Assembly (NCBI GenBank): GCA_900088475.1
Contig: FLMG01000414.1
Coordinates: 8,544-24,310 of the forward strand
DNA length: 15,767 nt
Reading direction: 5' to 3'
Source of the DNA: Hyphochytrium catenoides
Lineage: Eukaryota; Sar; Hyphochytriomycetes; Hyphochytriales; Hyphochytriaceae
Part shown: positions 1 to 10,480 of the stretch, piece by piece
Layout of the letters: each line of letters begins with the position of its first letter
Position numbering within the stretch: the first letter of the stretch is position 1
Position numbers and translations under genes: made by a program
Notes under the pieces: generated by a model
What the model was told of the DNA's origin: nothing
Database searches by the model: none
What the model saw: the letters and a program-made list of their open reading frames with translations, nothing else

Positions 1-6
1 CGGTGA

Positions 7-8
<2 letters not shown>

Positions 9-38
<30 letters not shown>
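9..38. repeat. (CT)n tract at the left edge
   Basis: Thirty bases of CT followed by more CT-rich sequence to about 160. It is probably the intron before the first kinesin-4 exon in the window (acceptor CCACAG at 163-168). Confidence 0.85.
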
Positions 39-43
<5 letters not shown>

Positions 44-168
44 CCATTCGTCACGTCTCTTGCCTAGTCTTACTCCTTCTCTGTCTCTTTCTTTCTCTCT
101 CTCATTCTCGCCCTCTCTTTCTCTCTCTCTCTCTCCCTCTCGCGCGCGCGCTCTCTCTTTCTCCACAG

Positions 169-1170
169 ACGCGATGAACCATCTGGAGCGCTGCTCAGAG
201 GCCGAGTCCTTGTTAGAATGCGCTCTAGCTCAGGTGGAGGCATTCAAGAGAGAAGTAAGAGATATCCTCCTTTCTCTCTCTTGTTCAGCAGCGTCTAGAC
301 TCTTCTCTCTCTCTCTTCTCTGCGTTCTCTCTCACTTTCTCCCGCTCGCTCTCTTTGTTTCCCTCCGTGGGTTTACTCTTCTCCTCATCTGCCAGCAGTG
401 ATATCTCTTTCTTGTTTTACTGTGGCTCCTAGCACTCTTCTGAACTTCTCTCTCTCTTCTCTCTCTTCCTTTTGTATCTCCTTACGCCGACGTTAGCTCC
501 TGCGCCTCGGACTGTCTCAAGACGAGGTCTCCGCGGTCGAGGAGCCGTTCAAGAGCTCGATGGAAGAGAGGAGAAGAGAAACGGCAGAGAAAAGAGACAG
601 GATGGTAAGGAGAAGAGCGTTCTCTTTCTAGGTATTTTCGGTTCCTATCACATTCTTTGACCTTGTGTAACTTTCCCTAGAACTTTCTTTCTTCTCTTTC
701 TCTCTTTCTCTCTCTCTCTCTCCCTTTTCCTCCTTTTTCCCTCGCCACGTTTCCTTGTTAACACTTATGTATAGAAAAGAGAGAAAGGTTGGGTCTCTCC
801 TGTTTCCTCGGCGGTTCTCTCGGCCGCGGCAGATGTGCAGAACTTGAGGCTAAGGGAAGAAGAGGGAGAGAGAGAAGAGTGTCACCTGGAGGAAAGAAAC
901 AAGTTTGCGCCATTCGGCGATTTAAGTGTGATAAAAGAGGAGAATCTTGAGGTAAGAGCTTAGAGAATAATGAGAGGGAAAGAGAGAGTGAGAGGGAAAG
1001 AGAGAGAGAGAGAGAGAGAGGAGAACTGAGAGAGAGAGAGCAAGGCGGTACCTGACAGCGATCGAAAGCGCGACAGAGACAGACAGATAGAGTATTAAAA
1101 GGAACTCCAGAGAAGCAAGGAAAAGGATTATCTCCTAACCCCTTCACCTTCTCTCTCTCTCTCTCTCTTT

Positions 1171-1214
<44 letters not shown>

Positions 1215-1597
1215 TTCTCTCTCTACGTATCTCTCCTAATAAGGATTGTCTTGCTAGCCCAGACGGAGGAGAGGATGTGGAGAATGAGCATGTGCGCACA
1301 ATGAAGAGAGCTTTTCTTGACCGCCGCACCGCGGCTCAGCAGGAACTGGAGCTCCTCGAGGTGGTCTAATCTCTCTTTCCTTCTCTGTGCAGTCTCTCTC
1401 TCTGTACGATCTCTCTCTCCATCGGATACTGGCTTTTTTCCGTCTATTTCTTCTTATTTTTTCTTTCTCTCTTTTCTCCACAGAACAAGCTGAAGGAGCA
1501 TGAGGAGGAAGTGGAAAGGCTGACACGAGAGCGGCTGCAGGAGTCAGTCAAGAGCCAACTGGTCGAGATGGAGACGTAAGATGTTGCTCTCTTTCTT

Positions 1598-1636
<39 letters not shown>

Positions 1637-1813
1637 GATGCGTCAGTCTGCGTAGACACTCTTTCTCATCTGACCCTGCTGCCTTCCCCATGATGAGAAT
1701 CCTCATTTAGTTCCTTCCTCTCGTGATATTCTTTACTTTGAACACGTAGGTTCTTACATGCCAGTCAGCTCGTTTCATTTTGCTCTCTTCCTTTCTCGCC
1801 CCCTTCCTTTCTC

Positions 1814-1875
<62 letters not shown>

Positions 1876-4800
1876 CTCTCCTCGTACTCTTTGTCAATTT
1901 CTGCCGTCTTTCTTTGTGCCCATTTAGTGTGTGACAAAAAGGAAAGGTAAACTTCCTAGCAGCCTGTGGCTAATGCTCCATTCTCTTTTTATTCTCTCGT
2001 GCTCTCTCTCTCTCTCTGTCTCTCTCTCTCTTTCTGTGCCTTTCCCTTATTCAGTCATTTCCAGCAGCGTGAGGTGCAGCTGCAGGGAGAGTTGCAACAG
2101 TTGCAGGCGCGGCTTCGTCGCCTGGGAGAGGAAAAAGCCCACGCTGCCAAAGAAGTTCACGACCTAGCAATAGAGCTCAGAAAGAGGTGGAAACTCTCTC
2201 TTCTCTCCGTCTTTCTCTCTCTCTCTCTCTCTCTCCTCGCTTCCGATTGTGCTTAAGATATGACACTGGTCAGTCAAAAATCTCTCCTTTCCCTTTTGCT
2301 GGCCAGGTCTTCTCTTCTTTCTTTTTGTCTCTCTCTCTTTTTTTCTCTTGATATCTCTCCTCACTATCTTCTCTCTTTGTCTCTCTCTTCTCGCCCGCCT
2401 CCTAGAGAGAAGCTCCTTCAGCAACAACTAAGAGACACGAGAGGAGAGAGAAAGAAAGTGGAAGAGAGTCAACGACACGCGAAGAGAGTGGAAGAGAAGA
2501 TCCAAAGAATGGAGAGAGAGGTCACGGAGATCAAACAGGCCAAAGTTGCCCTCAGGAGGAGAATGCAGCAGGAGTCTGAAGCATACAGAGCAGAGGTAAA
2601 GAAATTGGTTAAAGAGAGAGAGAGAGAGAGAGAAAGAGAAAGAGGGAGAGAAAGAAAGGAGAGAGAAAGAGACAGACGTGGAAGGATGGGAAGAGAAATT
2701 GAGCAAGAAGTCTTTTTACATGGTGTTATCTGCTTGTCCTTTTCCCTCCGATTTCCTTCTCCTCCGTCATCGCGCTGAGATGTAAAGAGAGAAAACCATA
2801 AAGAGAGGAAAGGGGAGACGGAGAGAAACGCTGAAGGTCTCTCTCTCTCGTTACGAGACTCTTCTCCTATATTGCGTCTGACGTTGCTAAATCATCCCTT
2901 TGTCCCTGGTTTTCTCTTTCTTTCTCTTCCTCTCTCTCTCCTCTTCTTCTTCCTTCTGTCTTCAACCTCCAGAAGCGGCAATGGGAGAGGGAGATGCTCC
3001 GGGAAAAGAGAGAGAACCGAAGAAAGGAGCTACTCCTACAGAGAGAGAAGGTAGGACGGGAAAGAAGGGAAAGACAGTGTCACAGGCCAAGCCCGCAGCA
3101 GAGGGACAAGGGGATAAAAATAACGAAAGAGTGAGGGAAAGTGTGTTTGTAGAGTTCAGGGAAGAGACGGCTCGAGTGTGTTAGCATAAGAGAGAGAGAT
3201 GAGTGTCTGTGTGTGTGTGAGAGAGAGAGAGAGAGAGGGAGAGAGAGAGCTATATGGTGAGCAGGACAAAGGAAGAGAAAGAGGAAATTTGCGGGGAAAC
3301 GAAGGACACTTGAAAGAGTGTGAGGTGACAGGAGGAAGGAGAGAGAGAGTGTGAGAGAGAGAGAACAGTGAGGGCGGAAGCAGCTTGATGATCTTACGCA
3401 AGAGGTAATCTTAAGGCAAAATGGGAGAGCACGGCCACTGTTCTGAAGAGAAAGACAGAGGAGGTCGCGCTGGTCAGGCAGCAACTGCACGTGCAGCAGC
3501 AGAGGCGAAGCGCAGGTAAGAGAGAAAGTACATTAAGAGAAACACAGAGAGAGGGAGACACGCGCCACAGAGGGGAGAGAGAGAGAGATAGGGAGAGGGG
3601 AAAGGAGAAGAGATCAAACAGAAAACAGAAGACCAGAAAGGGCAAAGACGAAGAGACGAGCACACGAGAGAGAGAAAGAGAGAGAGGAACCAAACAATTG
3701 GCGTCAATCCACGCACGGCAGTAACTCTTCCCTCGTCTTTTCCTCTCCCGATCCTTTCCCTCTTTCCCGTCCCTTTCCCTGATGACCGATTTGGTCTGAC
3801 CTTCTACCTGCCTCTTTGGCTTCACAAGCTGTGGACATGCGTATGAAGACTCTTCGTGGCCAACAGTGCAGAAGGAAGGCGTTCACTTGGCTAACTGACA
3901 AAGTAAGCAGCTCCTACTCATGACTTCTGCTTTCTCTCTCTCTCTCGTTCTCTCTCTCTCTCCTCTCTCCCTATAGCATTCGTCACGAGTTTCATCTTTC
4001 CAGCCCTGCCAGCGAACCCTCTTTGTTCTTGTTTCTGCCTTTGTATTCTTGAGCGTTAACATCCTCCGTTCCTTTCGATCGTCGCGTGCTCTCTCTCTTT
4101 CTCTCTCTCTCTTCTATTTCCTTGTCGATCTCTTTTCCTGAAGTTGGACCACTGTATGGAGACTGTTCTTCTTCGAGATCATCTTGATGCGCTAATAACT
4201 GCGAAAAAGGAAGCGACCGAGCTCCTGCGACATACGGGGGATGAACAGCAGAGAAAGACCTTAGAGGTCTCTCTCTCACTCTCTCTCTCTCATTCCCTCA
4301 TATCGAGAGACTCCTTTTCTCTCACTCTCTCTTTCTCTCTCCCCTCTCGGGGCAGATTCGGTCTCTCTTCGTATGCTCTTTCTTCCTGTCTTACGGGATC
4401 CTTGCAGTGTCTAGCTCTTAATTTCATTGGTTCGTGCCACTTATCCAATGACCTAACAATTATTCCTCTCTCTCTCTTCATCTTTCTTCTCTCTTTTCCT
4501 TTCTCTCCATTATTTCTCTCGCTCACCCTCTCTCCTATTGCCTCCGCGCTCACAAGCTTTTCTTCAACCCTCCGCTTACTTCGGTGCAGACAAAGGCAGA
4601 GACTATTGATGGAGAAATCAGCCGACTGCAGTCCCTGTGGATGGAGAGACAGAATGTGATAGCGGTAGACAGAAGACAAGGAAAAGTTGGAGAGAGAAAG
4701 AGAGACGAAGATAGTGAAGATGTGGTTCTCTCGGTCGATTCTTCCTCTCCCTTCTGGGCTGAAGTTGCAGTCAGTGAAGCCAAGATCTTCCTGTCAGAAC

Positions 4801-5252
4801 TCTTCTCGATCGCGCTCAATGACAGAAGGACCATGCTTACTGCACAGGTCTCTCTTCTCATCTCTTTTGCTTTCTTCTCTCTCTCTCTTTGTCCTCTCCC
4901 TTTCTTCCTTGTGTCTCTTCTGCCATTCCTCATCGTTTCCACACTCTTGCTCCCCGGATCCCTTTTGCCCCTTCTCCATGTAATCCCTGTCTCCTGATTT
5001 TCTCTCTCTCTCTCTGCCTCTTTTTCCTCTGCTTATCTCTCTCCATTTCTCTCTCTCTCTCTCTCCCTTGTTATTTCTCAAAGGCCCACCAAAGGAAACT
5101 TTCAACTGAGCGGGACCAGGAAGTGGCAGAGACTCGCAAGAGGAAGACTCCTTCTCTAAACCTCTCTCCGTCGGAAGAAGGTTGGATCTTTTCCCTATAA
5201 TAATCAATCGTCGCTCTTGCTGACTCTCAACTGTTCTCTCTCTCTCACTCCT

Positions 5253-5302
<50 letters not shown>

Positions 5303-5699
5303 TCTCGCTCTTTGTCTCGTTCACAGGTCAATCTGCGGAAGAGGAAGCACTAGTTAGCCCCAAGAGACTCTGTCTTCCTCCTCATCTCTCCTTTCCTTCG
5401 CTTCACAATGACAGTAGCGTGTGGGCAAAGAAGAGAGAAAGCTCTTCAAACGGAGAGAAGGACGTAGGGGAGACATCTTTTGAGGATGGAAGAGTGGCAC
5501 TACGTGTCATAGAGAGAACTACCTCTCTTCCTCCTCCTTCTCTCCCCCGCCGTGCCCAGTCTTTCTATCTCCCTTCCTCTCACAAGAGAGAAAGAGACTG
5601 CCATCATGAGTTAGAGAATGAACATCCGAACGGCTTCTGCATTGGCATCAAGCCTGACTATTCCAAGTCTACACTGGTAGGTGCTGCCACTCCGGGGTG

Positions 5700-5739
<40 letters not shown>

Positions 5740-6316
5740 GTATAAGTTCGAAAGAGTGCCTATACCATGTGGAGCCGAGCCAGAGAGAGGAGTATGTGTT
5801 TGTGAGTGTGAGAGAGAAAACGAGAGAGAGAGAGAGAAAACGAGAGAGAGAGAGAAAGAAGTATTGGAGGCCCTTCTTCTCTCTCCGCAGTTCTGACAAG
5901 ATCTCTCATAATGCGGTTTCGTGTTTGTCATTCTCGACTCTTAATCTCTTTTGGCATCTTCTTTCGTGGCGCTCTCTCTTTCTCTCTCTCTCTCCCTCTT
6001 TCTCTCTCTGATGTATTGCTCATTCTCCTTGTGACAGACGCCAACTAAGGAAGAGATGCGCAGAAGAAGAGGGAAACAAGCGCTACAGAGACAGAGACAA
6101 AAGCTCCGTGACACCCAGCAGCACACTGTACCGGGGAAAGCCGGAGAAGGGAGAGAGAGAGGAGAAGGGAGAGCACAGGCAAAAGGAGAAGAGGAGGCCG
6201 TACCCCGAAGATTGACGAGAGAAGACAGGGTCAGGAAAGGAGTCGATTATCTCCGTTATGCCACAGCGCACGGGGTGGGAGGAGGGACAGCGGCAGGACA
6301 GAGAGAAGAAACATAA
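169..6316 (+). CDS. Kinesin-4 family stalk and tail (5' partial, 15 exons)
   Basis: Probable microtubule motor whose motor domain lies upstream of the window. Exons: 169-254, 497-604, 775-951, 1244-1360, 1484-1575, 2055-2186, 2406-2595, 2973-3050, 3416-3515, 3829-3902, 4144-4266, 4590-4847, 5084-5180, 5327-5676, 6038-6316 (stop TAA). Phases join without a break to give about 752 residues. Exons 1-9 are almost all charged coiled coil. Recalled kinesin-4 signatures are VLKRKTEEVAL (about 335-345), a Trp-Leu start of the next helix (W380) and SEAKIFLSEL (487-496), matching the RRKTEEAA, NWL and EAKxxLxxL segments of KIF4 and FRA1. The tail (545-752) is Ser/Pro-rich and basic, with SPKR. No Cys-rich motif of KIF4 type is seen. 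The window may start with the last 2 bases of the previous exon (donor GTGACG at 3). Family fairly sure; weakest exon edges are 775 and 3416. Confidence 0.68.
5253..5299. repeat. (CT)n microsatellite in a kinesin-4 intron
   Basis: About 47 bases of CT fill the middle of the 146-base intron 5181-5326, about 25 bases before the TTCACAG acceptor. It is pyrimidine-rich on the sense strand. Confidence 0.95.
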
Positions 6317-6480
6317 GTTAATGCTTCTATCCGAGTCTTTTCTTCTCCTTCTCCCACCACTGGTCGTTGTATAATGTCAAGATAATCAAAAGTTTGGAGG
6401 ACCCTCGCTTCTTCTTTCTCTTTTTGTCTCTCTCTCTCTCTCTTCTGCGACATACTCTCTTCCCTCGCTTCTTATGTGAG

Positions 6481-6744
6481 CTAAATCACGGATTGCCAAC
6501 GTCAATAATAAGGGGGAAAAGAGAAACCCAAAACGCCGGGAGGAGTAATTATGTCACTTTTTCTCTCTCTTTTCTCTCTCTCTTTCTCCTATTTCTTATC
6601 CATTCTTGCAGTCAAAAGTCCTCTCTTCGTCTAGGACTCTTCCCTACCGGTTCTGGAGGATGGTCTGATGCATATTCTACCGGCACTTCTTCACCTAAGC
6701 GAGCGCTGGATCCCGCGCCAGAAGAGAGGGAGAGAGTCAAATAG
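6481..6744 (+). CDS. Possible alternative terminal exons of the kinesin-4 gene
   Basis: Two exon-like blocks lie after the first kinesin stop. 6481-6544 encodes KSRIANVNNKGEKRNPKRRE and ends at a GTAATT donor. 6612-6744 starts after a TTGCAG acceptor, encodes about 43 residues including SPKR, and ends in TAG. Their shared phase (2 bases, then 1) joins them cleanly. To connect them, the exon starting at 6038 would have to splice before its TAA, either at C|GTTATG (6255, phase 1, to 6481) or at GGG|GTGGGA (phase 0, to an acceptor just before GGGGAA in the first block). Neither site is strong. The blocks could instead be 3' UTR, a separate short gene or chance. The repeated SPKR motif weakly favours the same protein. 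Confidence 0.35.
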   Translation, partial: LNHGLPTSIIRGKRETQNAGRSNYVTFSLSFLSLFLLFLIHSCSQKSSLRLGLFPTGSGGWSDAYSTGTSSPKRALDPAPEERERVK

Positions 6745-6855
6745 GGACTAAGCGACGTAAAAGAACACACAGAGTAGTATGTGAGCGAGAGGGAAAAGGG
6801 CAAGTAAGAATCCAGAAAGAGAGAGAGAATGCGATAGAGAGGAAAGATGTAACTC

Positions 6856-7069
6856 TCACCAAATGAGCCTCAGATCGTCTCTCCCTTCGCTTATCTTCCC
6901 GTTCAGCTTCTCCAGCTCTCGCCTGTCAAAGTCTTCTTTCTCATAGAGCAGCTGTTTGTGCTTCTGATACGAGGAGCTGAAGAAGTTTGAGTAGCTTGCT
7001 CCCTGGAGAGAGAGGAATAACATTAGCGGAACTGAGAGATTGATGCTTTCACTCTCTCTCTCTCTCTCA

Positions 7070-7136
<67 letters not shown>

Positions 7137-7414
7137 GTCTCTTTTCTTCCTCTCACTCTGTTTACTCGACTTTCCCTTACCCTCTTCTTCAGCGCAAAGT
7201 AGGAGGCTGCTCCAATAGAGGTGGTCATGCCGATGAAGTAGGTCACGGGCTCCATAATATCCCAGGAATAAACGTTCCAGACGAGGTACGCCAGCCCGCT
7301 GAACTGTGTGCTGATGCCTCCCAGGATCAGATACTTGGTCAGACTGACGCGCCGCCGCGCCCGCTGACGGATGGAAGCCTTGAATAGTGAAGGAGAGAGA
7401 CAGGCACACAGAAT

Positions 7415-7484
<70 letters not shown>

Positions 7485-8270
7485 GGGTGAGGAAAATGAT
7501 CATTTTGTACGCCATGGGAAGGGAAGGGGATAGGAAGCAGAGGGAATAGCCACAGCCGGCAAAGAAAGACGAAGAGAGGGCGAAGTAGAGAGACGGCAGA
7601 GACCAAGGAGAAACGAAGCGGGAACGGGGACATCGGTAGAGAGAGACGGGTAGGACAGATAGTGAGATATCGAGAAGAAAATAAGGGAGAGTGAGTGTTA
7701 GATGTTGGTGGAAGAGGTAAATCCCAACAGGGTGCGTCGGGAATCAGCAAAGAGACAAAAGAAAAATCCAGCCAGAGACAGAGAGAGAGAGAGAGCCCTT
7801 AACATACGTGAGAGAGATGAGAGTAGATGGAAAAGGACGAGGAGTAGATGGAAGATTAGGAACGGAATGTGGCTGGGGCGATGCAGAAGTATTCATAGAG
7901 AGGTAAATTGACATTGTAGTCTAGGTAAGGACGAGAGACTAAGGAGAAATAGAGCAAGCAGTAATGGATGAGCAAAGAGAGAGCGAACGAGAAAGAGAGA
8001 CTCGAAAGAGAGAGAGAGAGAGAGAGAGAGCGAATGAGAAAGAGAGAGAGAAGGAGAAAGAGAGAGGGACAGAGAGAGAGAGAGACCAGAGGGAGAAGGT
8101 ATCGCTATTTTGTCCCTTCGCATTAGCCCTTCCATCGCTTACCTTGTGCTGCACAAGTTGTTGCCGTCTCTGTCCCAGAACCTCAAGGTCTGAGATGGCC
8201 TAGACGGAAAGACAGTAGCTTCACAATTGGAGCAACGATAAAGAACAAAGCAGTACAAGGCAGACAGAGA

Positions 8271-8318
<48 letters not shown>

Positions 8319-10480
8319 GAAACAGAAACATAAAGAATAAAGGTGGGGAAATGACTTCCTGAAAGAGAGAATTGAGGATTACCTTCGTCCGGAGCCTCAC
8401 CAGCTCGGCGTTGTTCAAATCCAATGCTCGCTCGACCGAGTCCATCAGTCCGCTCCCCTGTCCCGCAAGAAGTACATTAGGTAGGGCAGAAATGATAGGA
8501 AAGAGGCAGAGAAGGTAGCGGCGTCCTGATTGCAGACAGACCAGGAGGAAAGAGAAAGAGAGCCAGGGAAAGCTGAAGCCCATTGGAAGGGCAGGGAGTC
8601 GATGGGGCCAGCCAAGAGGAGGCAGAAAGGGCCACAAAGGAACGCTGCTTGGGAACAGATAAAGAAAGAGGCAGACGCGAGAGGAGAAGGGAAATCCACG
8701 AAGCGGCAGACGGAGATAGGGAGGGAGACAAAGAGAGAGACGGTGAGAGACATCGTAGAGAGAGAACTTCAGCCAAGCATCAAATCCAACCCCTACCATT
8801 GGCCTGAGAAGCAGTGTTTCCCTAAGCTGCTTGTGGTTAGACTGGTCAAAGTGGAGGACGAGGCCCCTCTGCTGGAGAGTAGAGAGCCATCTTAGAGCCT
8901 TTTCCTCTCCCACACCTTCCGCCTGACACATCGTGAAGTACTGCTCGAGGGGAATCTAGAAATCAAGAGAGAGGCGACCGTGAGTATCTGGTCCTTTTAT
9001 GGTGTGAAGTTAGAGCAAGACGACCTTCCTGATTTTCTCAGATTCTCTTTCTATCTTCCCTTTCACTCTTCTTCTGGTTGATCTGTCTCTCTCACTGACT
9101 TTCTATCGCGCTTTCTCCTCTCCTCAATCAGTATCTTCTCTCTCTCAATCTCTCTCTCTTCTCTCTCTCGTTGGTCCATATGGTAACCTTAATCCTTGGT
9201 CTTCTTCTCTTCCCGAGGACACCGAAGGTAGTTTCGCGTTCTCTCACTCTCCTCATATCTCTTTGTTTATTGGCCCTAGAGAGAGCCACTCTCTCTATCT
9301 CAGGCTCTCCTCTTCTAGGCGCTACGGTTCTTTCTGGCGCTAGGTTTACCTTCTTCTGCGGCTCTGTCTGGAGCTTGTTCTTAAGTCTTCTAAAGCCCTC
9401 CTCATCCTGAATGTTATCTATGTACTCGGGGAGGCTCCCGTCTATTAAGTGAAGGGCAGGATGATTGCATTAGGGAAAAAGCAGATGGGTCGGGAAGAGA
9501 AAGAGAGAGTGATACAGACATCGAGACAGCCAGAAAAACGGAGACAGAGAGATATCGAGAGAAGAGAGTAAGGGTGAGTGAGAAAGAGGAGAGTACCAAG
9601 TGTCCCGACAGTCACTGTGTCCAAACGAAGGCTAAATCTCCCAGGCTGAAGATCATTTAGAAGTGTTGACTTTGCATAGAGTCGCCCTCGATTGTCTAAG
9701 AGTTCTACACGGACTACCGTGTTGTCTCGCGCCTTTATCTGCAGCAGAGAAGGATGAAGGATGAGCGTCCGATCAGAAGAGAGGTACCAGAGAGAGCGAG
9801 AGAGACACCCAAGCATGTGTTAGAGCTAACAGTTCTCTTATGAAGGATTGACGTTTGACTGGGGACTACATAGCGAGAGGTAAGGAAAGATAAGGAAAAA
9901 AGGTGAGAGAAAGACGATAGAGAGGACAACAAACAAAGAGGTAGAGCGGAAACAAAGAACGAAAGAGAGAAGAGAGAGAAGACGATCGAGAGAAGCAACC
10001 ACCAGCGGCTCAGGGGTCAGATGGAAAGGAGACACATAGCACATCACCAAGAGGAAACGCTCAATAAGGTATATAGGGACTTAAGGTGATAGAAAGACAA
10101 AGAAGATAAGAGAAGGAGCGTATCCTTGCCTCACTGATGAGGTCCTTGATTGAGCTTTCAATGGGAAGGACTATATGTACGAGTCCCGCTTGGCTTGGAA
10201 GAGGGACGGGGAGGTCCACCTTTCCTCCATGGTACGTTGGCGTGACAAAAAGCGGGGCATCACCTACAAAGGTATGAGCCTGCATAGAGAAGCATCGTGC
10301 GATAACAGTAGAAGCCTATAATAACAACTAAAGGTCAGCAGGCGGCAGCTGGTATCCCTCAGGTTACTCCGTCAATACCGGATGGAGTCTCTTTCGGATG
10401 AAGGAATGAGGAGGTCGCCAAGCGCAGCCGACAGCATCCTTAGAGAGTAAGCGTAGCATAAGAGCTGTTGTTCCTCCCAT
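6856..10480 (-). CDS. MCU: Mitochondrial calcium uniporter pore subunit, MCU (9 exons, complete)
   Basis: Pore of the inner-membrane Ca2+ uniporter. Exons in transcript order: 10480-10379, 10315-10130, 9738-9597, 9441-9350, 8955-8797, 8457-8383, 8199-8143, 7378-7181, 7002-6856 (stop TGA); about 385 residues in one continuous frame. Exon 1 is basic and hydroxylated with few acidic residues (LRLLSKD, FIRKRL), as in a mitochondrial presequence. Residues about 88-165 fit the MCU N-terminal domain (SSIKDLISE, then IKARDN). 175-271 hold the linker and coiled coil. Exon 8 carries the first membrane helix (about 287-305), the filter WDIMEP (310-315, with D311 and E314) and the second helix (about 316-334). 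The last exon is a charged coiled coil. The start is the first ATG, in good context (AAGATGG). Exon 2 could instead start at GCTCAT after an ATGCAG acceptor. The gene converges on the kinesin gene. Confidence 0.9.
7073..7130. repeat. Pure (CT)29 microsatellite in the last MCU intron
   Basis: Fifty-eight uninterrupted bases of CT on the + strand, the longest pure dinucleotide run in the window. On the MCU sense strand it reads as GA, opposite to most other introns of this gene. It fills much of the 178-base intron 7003-7180. Confidence 0.95.
7418..7480. repeat. (GA)n tract near the 3' splice site of an MCU intron
   Basis: Nearly pure GA on the + strand with one break, about 40 bases before the acceptor of intron 7379-8142. 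On the MCU sense strand it is a (CT)n polypyrimidine tract, so it may help splicing. Confidence 0.9.
8275..8314. repeat. (GA)n microsatellite in an MCU intron
   Basis: About 40 bases of GA on the + strand inside intron 8200-8382. It reads CT on the MCU sense strand. Similar tracts lie at 7981-8084 (interrupted), 5702-5738, 14955-14982, 15023-15048 and 15664-15695. Confidence 0.95.
9739..10129 (-). other. GC-AG intron in MCU
   Basis: The second MCU intron begins GCAAGG after GAG and ends CTGCAG before ATAAAG. Using GC keeps the frame and joins SSIKDLISE to IKARDN, as expected for the MCU N-terminal domain. The nearby GT (ATCA|GTGAGG) would shift the next exon out of frame, and no other AG lies close upstream of the acceptor. 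The surrounding AG|GCAAG is the usual consensus of GC-AG introns. Confidence 0.75.

Noticed and set aside
3369-3408. Possible exon reading KQLDDLTQE before GTAATC
   Set aside because: The next kinesin-4 exon starts at 3416, leaving no room for an intron, and its frame is incompatible; it fits better as the intron end with a branch-point region.
5702-5870. Repeat array resembling a CRISPR or tandem-repeat gene
   Set aside because: It is simple GA microsatellite without spacers, inside a eukaryotic intron.
7067-7750. Long - strand frame of 227 codons covering the MCU pore
   Set aside because: Only 7181-7378 is an exon. The rest is intron with CT/GA tract translated as Ser-Leu or Arg-Glu runs; splice sites and family similarity define the exon.
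8221-8931. Single 236-codon - strand frame
   Set aside because: It merges true MCU exons (8797-8955 and 8383-8457, in different parts) with intron sequence; the splice-consistent model explains it better.
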